Positions 59,878 through 64,000 of a stretch of 64,000 bases of DNA are shown here, piece by piece; within the stretch, counting starts at the first letter, position 1, and every line of letters begins with the position of its first letter. The DNA comes from Sulfopaludibacter sp963815475 (GTDB lineage Bacteria > Acidobacteriota > Terriglobia > Bryobacterales > Bryobacteraceae). The stretch is taken from positions 1,054,001 to 1,118,000 of the forward strand of contig CAWFHD010000001.1 of assembly GCA_963815475.1 (NCBI GenBank). The letters are read 5' to 3'. The notes under the pieces are model-generated. The model did not search any database. It saw only the letters and a program-made list of their open reading frames with translations, and was not told the origin of the DNA. Position numbers and translations under genes: made by a program.

Positions 59878-61941
59878 CTAATTCGCCAGCAGTTCCTTCA
59901 GCAGCTCAGGTGTTTTATACAGTTTCCGCAGCGCTTCCGTCATTCCAGCGGTATGAACCGCCACGGATCGATTGGTTTCGCCATCGTAGAAGAAGTCGCC
60001 AGCCAGCGATTCGATATTTCCGTCGAAGATGAGACCCACCAATTCGCCCTTGGCGTTGATCACGGGCGAGCCGGAGTTGCCCCCGATGATGTCGTTGTTG
60101 GTGACGAAATCGAGCGGCGTCGCCAGGTTCAGCTTGTCCCGATTCTCCTGGTAGCGCGACGGCAGGTAGAACGGACCGTCATAGTTGAAGCTGGCCGCGC
60201 GGTCATAGAGGCCGTAGTAAGTCGTCTTGGAAGGCGCCTTGGTGCCGTTCATCGGATAGCCTCCCACTTTGCCATAGGAGAGCCGTAGAGTAAACGTCGC
60301 GTCCGGGTAGGTTCCCTTGCCGTACACAGCGAACCGCGCCTTGCCGAGTTGCTCCCCGGCGCGCTGCTCCACGCTCTGCACATGGTCCTGATACTCGCGT
60401 GTGAGTTGGCGGCGGATGGGGTCGAGCCGGCGAGCCAGCACGATCATGGGATCGTTAGAAGCGGCCACTGCAGCGGCGCCACCGTTCACCAGGTCGCGGC
60501 GCACCGCCGGATCGGCGAGTTTGCTGCCGTTCACCAGGGCGGCGGCGGCATCCTTGGGCGATTTGCCATCGAGCGCGGTCTTGACGAACGGATCGGCCGA
60601 ACCTAATTCCGCCTGCGCCTGCTCGAGTGCCCCGGCGATCCGCGCAATTTCCATCGCGGCGTACACCGGCGCCGGCGAGAACATCCGGTACTGCAAGGTC
60701 TCCAAACCGGCTTCATGATAAGCGGGCAGCCGGTCGGCATCGGGCTTCCGAATCTCGGCCACATACTCCACGATATTCTGCGCCAGCGCGGCAAGCTGCG
60801 AATCGAGCGTGCGGAAAATGCGCTGCTTCGCGATGGTCTCCGCCTGCTTCTCGGCGCCGGCGATGGCGTCCCAGGCGCCTCCGTATGCGGCTTTCCAATC
60901 GGCGTGAGCCATCACCTTCGCGCGGAAATCGGCCTCGTCCTTCCGTTTGACGGCCATGGCGCGCTGGTCCAGCAGGCCCTTTTCGCGGCCTTCATACGCC
61001 TTCAGGCTGTTGGCCAGGCCGAAGATAGCGGTCGCCGCCTGGCGCGCCTGCTCCGGCCCTTTCGCGGAATACTGCTCCAGCACCGCGATGCGATGGCGCA
61101 AGCTGCGGATGGTGATGGGCTGGTGCACATCTCGCATGTAATCCAACTCTGCCACGGTGTCCTGCCGGTGAGTGCTGCCGGGGGAACCGGCCACAAACGC
61201 CAGATCGCCATCGGCCGCGCCCAAAGCGTTCCACTTCAGATAGTCCTTGCTCTCGATCGGCTTGCCGTTCTCATATACGCGGAAGATGGCCATATCCAGA
61301 TCGAAGCGCGGGTAGGTGAAATTGTCAGGGTCGCCGCCAAAGAAGGCCGCCTGCTGCTCCGGCGCGAAGACCAGGCGCACGTCGGTGTACTTCTTGTAGC
61401 GATAGAGCCAGTATTCCCCGCCCTGGTACAGCGTCACCACGTCGGAGCGCAAACCCGTCTTCTGCAGGCTCTCCTTTTCGATGGCGGCCAACGTAGCATT
61501 GCGCGCCGCGAAGGCCGCTTCGGCGGTCTTGGCGTCCTTTAGCGCGGACACCACTCGCGCCGTCACGTTTTCCATTGAGACCAGCACGTTGACCTCGAGA
61601 TCGGGCGACTTCATCTCCTGCTCTGGCGTGGCGGCGTAAAAGCCCTCCCGGATGTAGTCGTGCTGCGCAGTCGAGTTCTTTTGCAGTTGCCCGCGCGCTA
61701 CGTGATGGTTGGTAAGCAGCAGCCCGTGGGCGCTCACGAAGGAGGCCGACCCGCCATCGTTCATACGAACGCAGGACAGGCGAATGTGATCGAGCCACTG
61801 CTGAGTGGGCGTGAAATGATACCGTTCCCGCAAAAGCTTCAGGGGCGGATTGTCAAAGGTCCACATGCCCTCGTCGGCCATCAGAAGAGTGCCGCAGCAC
61901 AAAAGGGCAGCGAGAGTTTGGAGAGTTTTGGGTCTGGTCAT
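59878..61941 (-). CDS. secreted S46-family dipeptidyl-peptidase, DPP7-type
   Basis: A 687-residue peptidase. A signal peptide (LQTLAALLCCGTLLMAD) is followed by the S46 N-terminal motif EGMWTFDNPPLKLL, the catalytic His in LLTNHHVA (~79-80), and the catalytic Ser in GGNSGSPV (Ser623). The residue 18 places after the Ser (Gly641, in IFDGN) matches the position that is Gly in DPP7 and Arg in DPP11, so DPP7-like preference for hydrophobic P1 residues is expected. The helical insert in the middle is typical. It would release dipeptides from the N terminus of peptides outside the cytoplasm. The gene is divergent from the NTF2-like gene. Confidence 0.92.
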   Translation of the reverse strand: MTRPKTLQTLAALLCCGTLLMADEGMWTFDNPPLKLLRERYHFTPTQQWLDHIRLSCVRMNDGGSASFVSAHGLLLTNHHVARGQLQKNSTAQHDYIREGFYAATPEQEMKSPDLEVNVLVSMENVTARVVSALKDAKTAEAAFAARNATLAAIEKESLQKTGLRSDVVTLYQGGEYWLYRYKKYTDVRLVFAPEQQAAFFGGDPDNFTYPRFDLDMAIFRVYENGKPIESKDYLKWNALGAADGDLAFVAGSPGSTHRQDTVAELDYMRDVHQPITIRSLRHRIAVLEQYSAKGPEQARQAATAIFGLANSLKAYEGREKGLLDQRAMAVKRKDEADFRAKVMAHADWKAAYGGAWDAIAGAEKQAETIAKQRIFRTLDSQLAALAQNIVEYVAEIRKPDADRLPAYHEAGLETLQYRMFSPAPVYAAMEIARIAGALEQAQAELGSADPFVKTALDGKSPKDAAAALVNGSKLADPAVRRDLVNGGAAAVAASNDPMIVLARRLDPIRRQLTREYQDHVQSVEQRAGEQLGKARFAVYGKGTYPDATFTLRLSYGKVGGYPMNGTKAPSKTTYYGLYDRAASFNYDGPFYLPSRYQENRDKLNLATPLDFVTNNDIIGGNSGSPVINAKGELVGLIFDGNIESLAGDFFYDGETNRSVAVHTAGMTEALRKLYKTPELLKELLAN

Positions 61942-62000
61942 GCTGGTTCCACCACGATTGTAGCGCCTGGCTTGTACACTATTGCGTAAGGAGTGCCACC

Positions 62001-62423
62001 ATGCGCTGGTTGTTCATTTGCGCCGCGGGATTGCTGCTCACCGCGGGCCTGTTCGCTCAGACGGACGACGATGCCATTCGCGCCATCGTCCAGAAATATA
62101 TGGACGCGAGAGAGAGCCAGGACGTTGCGGCGGTAGCCTCGCTTTTCACCCCCGATGCCGACCAACTGGTCTCGTCCGGCGAGTGGCGCAAAGGGCGCGA
62201 CGAACTGGTGAAAGGAACGTTGGCGAGTTCGCGCAATTCCACCGGCAAGCGCACCATTACGCTGACGTCCATCCGATATCTGGCGCCGGGATGGGCGATT
62301 GCAGACGGTCGGTATGAATTGGGGGAACGGAAGATGTGGACGTGTTTCGTGCTGCGCAAAGAAGGCTCGATCTGGAAGATCGCGGCAATCCGGAACATGC
62401 TACCGGCAGCGCCGGCTGGATAG
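62001..62423 (+). CDS. secreted NTF2-like (SgcJ/DUF4440-type) protein
   Basis: A 140-residue protein with a signal peptide (RWLFICAAGLLLTAGLFAQ) and an NTF2 fold: DDAIRAIVQKYMDARESQDVAAVASLFTPDADQLVSSGEWRKGRDELVKG, later MWTCFVLRKEGSIWKIAAIRNM. This fits the SgcJ/EcaC or DUF4440 group. AAGGAG lies 9 nt before ATG 62001. Function unknown. It converges on the GH95 gene (32 nt between stops). Confidence 0.8.
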   Translation: MRWLFICAAGLLLTAGLFAQTDDDAIRAIVQKYMDARESQDVAAVASLFTPDADQLVSSGEWRKGRDELVKGTLASSRNSTGKRTITLTSIRYLAPGWAIADGRYELGERKMWTCFVLRKEGSIWKIAAIRNMLPAAPAG

Positions 62424-62455
62424 CCCGGTAACCAATGTGGAGCGGCTCGCGCCGC

Positions 62456-64000
62456 TTAAAGCCTGATGTTTTGCGCCTGGCCGGCTTTCAAAGCGATCGT
62501 CTGAACTTTGCCGGCACAACGTATGCGATGCGTCCCCGCAATCTTCGCCGTCAACGTGGCCGACACTGCCTTGCCTCCTTTCCATTCCATTGCCACCTCC
62601 AGCCCTCCGCGTGCGCACAGACCTCGCACGCGGCCATCGGGCCACGCCTTCGGCAGCGCCGGCAGCAGCACGATTTCGCCCGCGTGGCTCTGCAGCAGCA
62701 TCTCGGCGATTCCCACAGTGCCTCCGAAATTGCCATCGATCTGAAACGGCGGGTGCGTATCGAACAGGTTCGACAGCGTCGATTTGCGCAGCAGCGCCAT
62801 CACATTCTCATATGCCAGTTCCGCCTCTTCCAAACGCGCCCAGAAATTGATGATCCACGCGCGGCTCCATCCGGTATGGCCGCCTCCGTTGGCCAGGCGG
62901 CGCTCCAGCGTCTTCCTGGCCGCGGCCGCCAGATCGGGCGTGCCGCGCAGTGTGATCTGTTTCCCCGGGTGCAGCGCGAAGAGCTGCGACATGTGGCGAT
63001 GCCCCGGTTCCACTTCGTCGAAGTCCTGCGACCATTCCTGAATCTGTCCGTGCTTGCCGATCTTCAAGGGCGCCAGGCGTTTCAATGCCGCGGTGGCGCG
63101 TGCACGAAACTCGGGCTCGATTCCCAGGATCTCCGCGGTCCGCACCACGTTGGTCAGCAGATCGTGGACGATCTCCTGGCTCATGGCCGGCGCCATATCC
63201 ACCGTGCAGCGCGTGCCATCGGGCGCCGCGAAGCTGTTCTCGGGCGATTGCGCGGGACCGGCCAGCAGGTTGCCGGTCTTCGGATCTTCGGTCATGTAGT
63301 CGAGATAAAACTCGGCGGCGCCCTTCATCACCGGCCAGGCGCGCGTGCGCAGAAACTCGCGGTCGCCCGTGAAGGCGTAGCGCTCCCAATAATGCTGCGC
63401 CAGCCAGCCCGATGCTCCCTGCCACATCATGTAGCGTGCCAGGCCTTCGAGAGCGGTACGCCCCCAGAGATCTGTGGTGTAGTGCGCCACCCATCCCTTG
63501 CAGCCGTACGATACCTGGGCGGTGCGGCTGCCAGGCTCGCGCAGCATGTCGACGAAATCGAAGAGCGGACCGGCGCACTCTGAAAGATTGCAGACCTCGG
63601 CCGGCCAGTAGTTCATCTGGATGTTGATGTTGACGTGATAGTCGGCCTGCCACGGCGGGGCCATGCCATCGGCCCAAATGCCTTGCAGGTTCGCGGAGAG
63701 AGTGCCGGGGCGCGAACTCGATAGCAGCATGTAGCGGCCGTACTGGAAGTAGATAGAGAGCAGTTGCGGATCGTCGCCGCCCTGCTGCATTGCCGCGAGC
63801 CGGTCGTCGGTGGGGATGGCGGAGCGGTCGGTCCCACCCAGACTTAGTTCCACACGGCGAAAGAGGCGTCGATGGGCATCGATGTGATCGCGGCGCAGTT
63901 GGGCATAGGGCTTCGAAGGCGTGGGCGGGCGGTGGACCGAGTCGATTCGGAAGTGGGGATAGTGGAGACGATAGTTGGTGCCGGCGGTGAGCAGCAGCGT
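62456..64000 (-). CDS. GH95-family alpha-L-fucosidase (5' end outside the window)
   Basis: The frame is open from the window edge (64000) to 62456, 514 codons. The GH95 catalytic (alpha/alpha)6 part is clear: YGRYMLLSSSRPGTLSANLQGIWADGM, NIQMNYWPAEVCNLSEC, WPVMKGAAEFYLDYM, PGHRHMSQLFALHPG, GHTGWSRAWIINFWARL, TLSNLFDTHPPFQIDGNFGGTVGIAEMLLQSHAGEI, and the C-terminal beta-domain. The edge segment (LLLTAGTNYR) matches the N-terminal linker, so the missing part is the N-terminal beta-sandwich and any signal peptide. GH95 enzymes remove alpha-1,2-L-fucose (some act on galactose). The catalytic Asn/Asp region (NMNYW/DGNFGG) is present. It fits a glycan-degrading lifestyle. Confidence 0.9.
   Translation of the reverse strand, partial: TLLLTAGTNYRLHYPHFRIDSVHRPPTPSKPYAQLRRDHIDAHRRLFRRVELSLGGTDRSAIPTDDRLAAMQQGGDDPQLLSIYFQYGRYMLLSSSRPGTLSANLQGIWADGMAPPWQADYHVNINIQMNYWPAEVCNLSECAGPLFDFVDMLREPGSRTAQVSYGCKGWVAHYTTDLWGRTALEGLARYMMWQGASGWLAQHYWERYAFTGDREFLRTRAWPVMKGAAEFYLDYMTEDPKTGNLLAGPAQSPENSFAAPDGTRCTVDMAPAMSQEIVHDLLTNVVRTAEILGIEPEFRARATAALKRLAPLKIGKHGQIQEWSQDFDEVEPGHRHMSQLFALHPGKQITLRGTPDLAAAARKTLERRLANGGGHTGWSRAWIINFWARLEEAELAYENVMALLRKSTLSNLFDTHPPFQIDGNFGGTVGIAEMLLQSHAGEIVLLPALPKAWPDGRVRGLCARGGLEVAMEWKGGKAVSATLTAKIAGTHRIRCAGKVQTIALKAGQAQNIRL

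Overview
The window looks like a high-GC acidobacterial chromosome, most likely from the Solibacter/Bryobacter group. The support is family content: a TIGR03435 protein, Oar-like TonB receptors with an N-terminal carboxypeptidase-regulatory domain, three ADOP-type FtsX/MacB permeases (two paired with PadR regulators), a PSCyt1-DUF1592/DUF1552 pair, a CytoC_RC-like cytochrome, and many secreted proteins named only by DUF. No intact rRNA, tRNA, CRISPR array or insertion sequence was seen.

Layout. 1-5.5 kb (+): the edge of a type VI secretion locus. A chain of genes joined by ATGA/GTGA start-stop overlaps (small ORF, DUF3396/TsiV immunity-like protein, unknown protein, TIGR02270 HEAT-like protein, small membrane protein) is followed by an unknown protein and TssK. 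5.6-6.0 kb: a 50-nt 3' fragment of tRNA-Pro(CGG) beside an AlpA/excisionase-like gene, probably an old attachment site. 6.2-20.7 kb: a carbon-use locus. A sugar isomerase-like protein and a frameshifted SMP-30 lactonase (+) converge on a six-gene minus-strand operon (TonB receptor, DUF1080/VCBS protein, PQQ dehydrogenase, DUF362, transketolase, cupin). A perfect 27-bp palindrome lies before the operon, and a divergent IclR regulator follows. 21-26 kb (-): two small membrane proteins with CC-type cysteine motifs, a TonB receptor and a sialidase-fold protein. 26.2-35.6 kb (+): a periplasmic redox-type cluster (DUF1592, DUF1552, ankyrin, mono-haem protein, di-haem cytochrome, S9 peptidase).

35.6-38 kb (-): an overlapping ABC exporter / ECF sigma / anti-sigma operon with an ECF-like promoter, then an SDR. 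39-55.4 kb: three ADOP permeases surrounding a secreted caspase operon (caspase-PEGA protein, two TPR-like proteins) that converges on a DUF4384 protein. 55.4-64 kb: single genes (two HExxH proteins, bacilliredoxin, NTF2-like proteins, TIGR03435, AlkD-like, VOC, S46 peptidase) and a GH95 fucosidase cut by the window end.

At least eight single-base frameshifts break otherwise well-conserved genes (near 7370, 18609, 27055, 27386, 27768, 31370, 50403 and 52645). This density may mean residual indel errors in the assembly; real gene decay cannot be excluded from sequence alone. Several genes also have a -10-like hexamer 5-11 nt before the start codon and no Shine-Dalgarno, which suggests leaderless or very short-leader transcripts.
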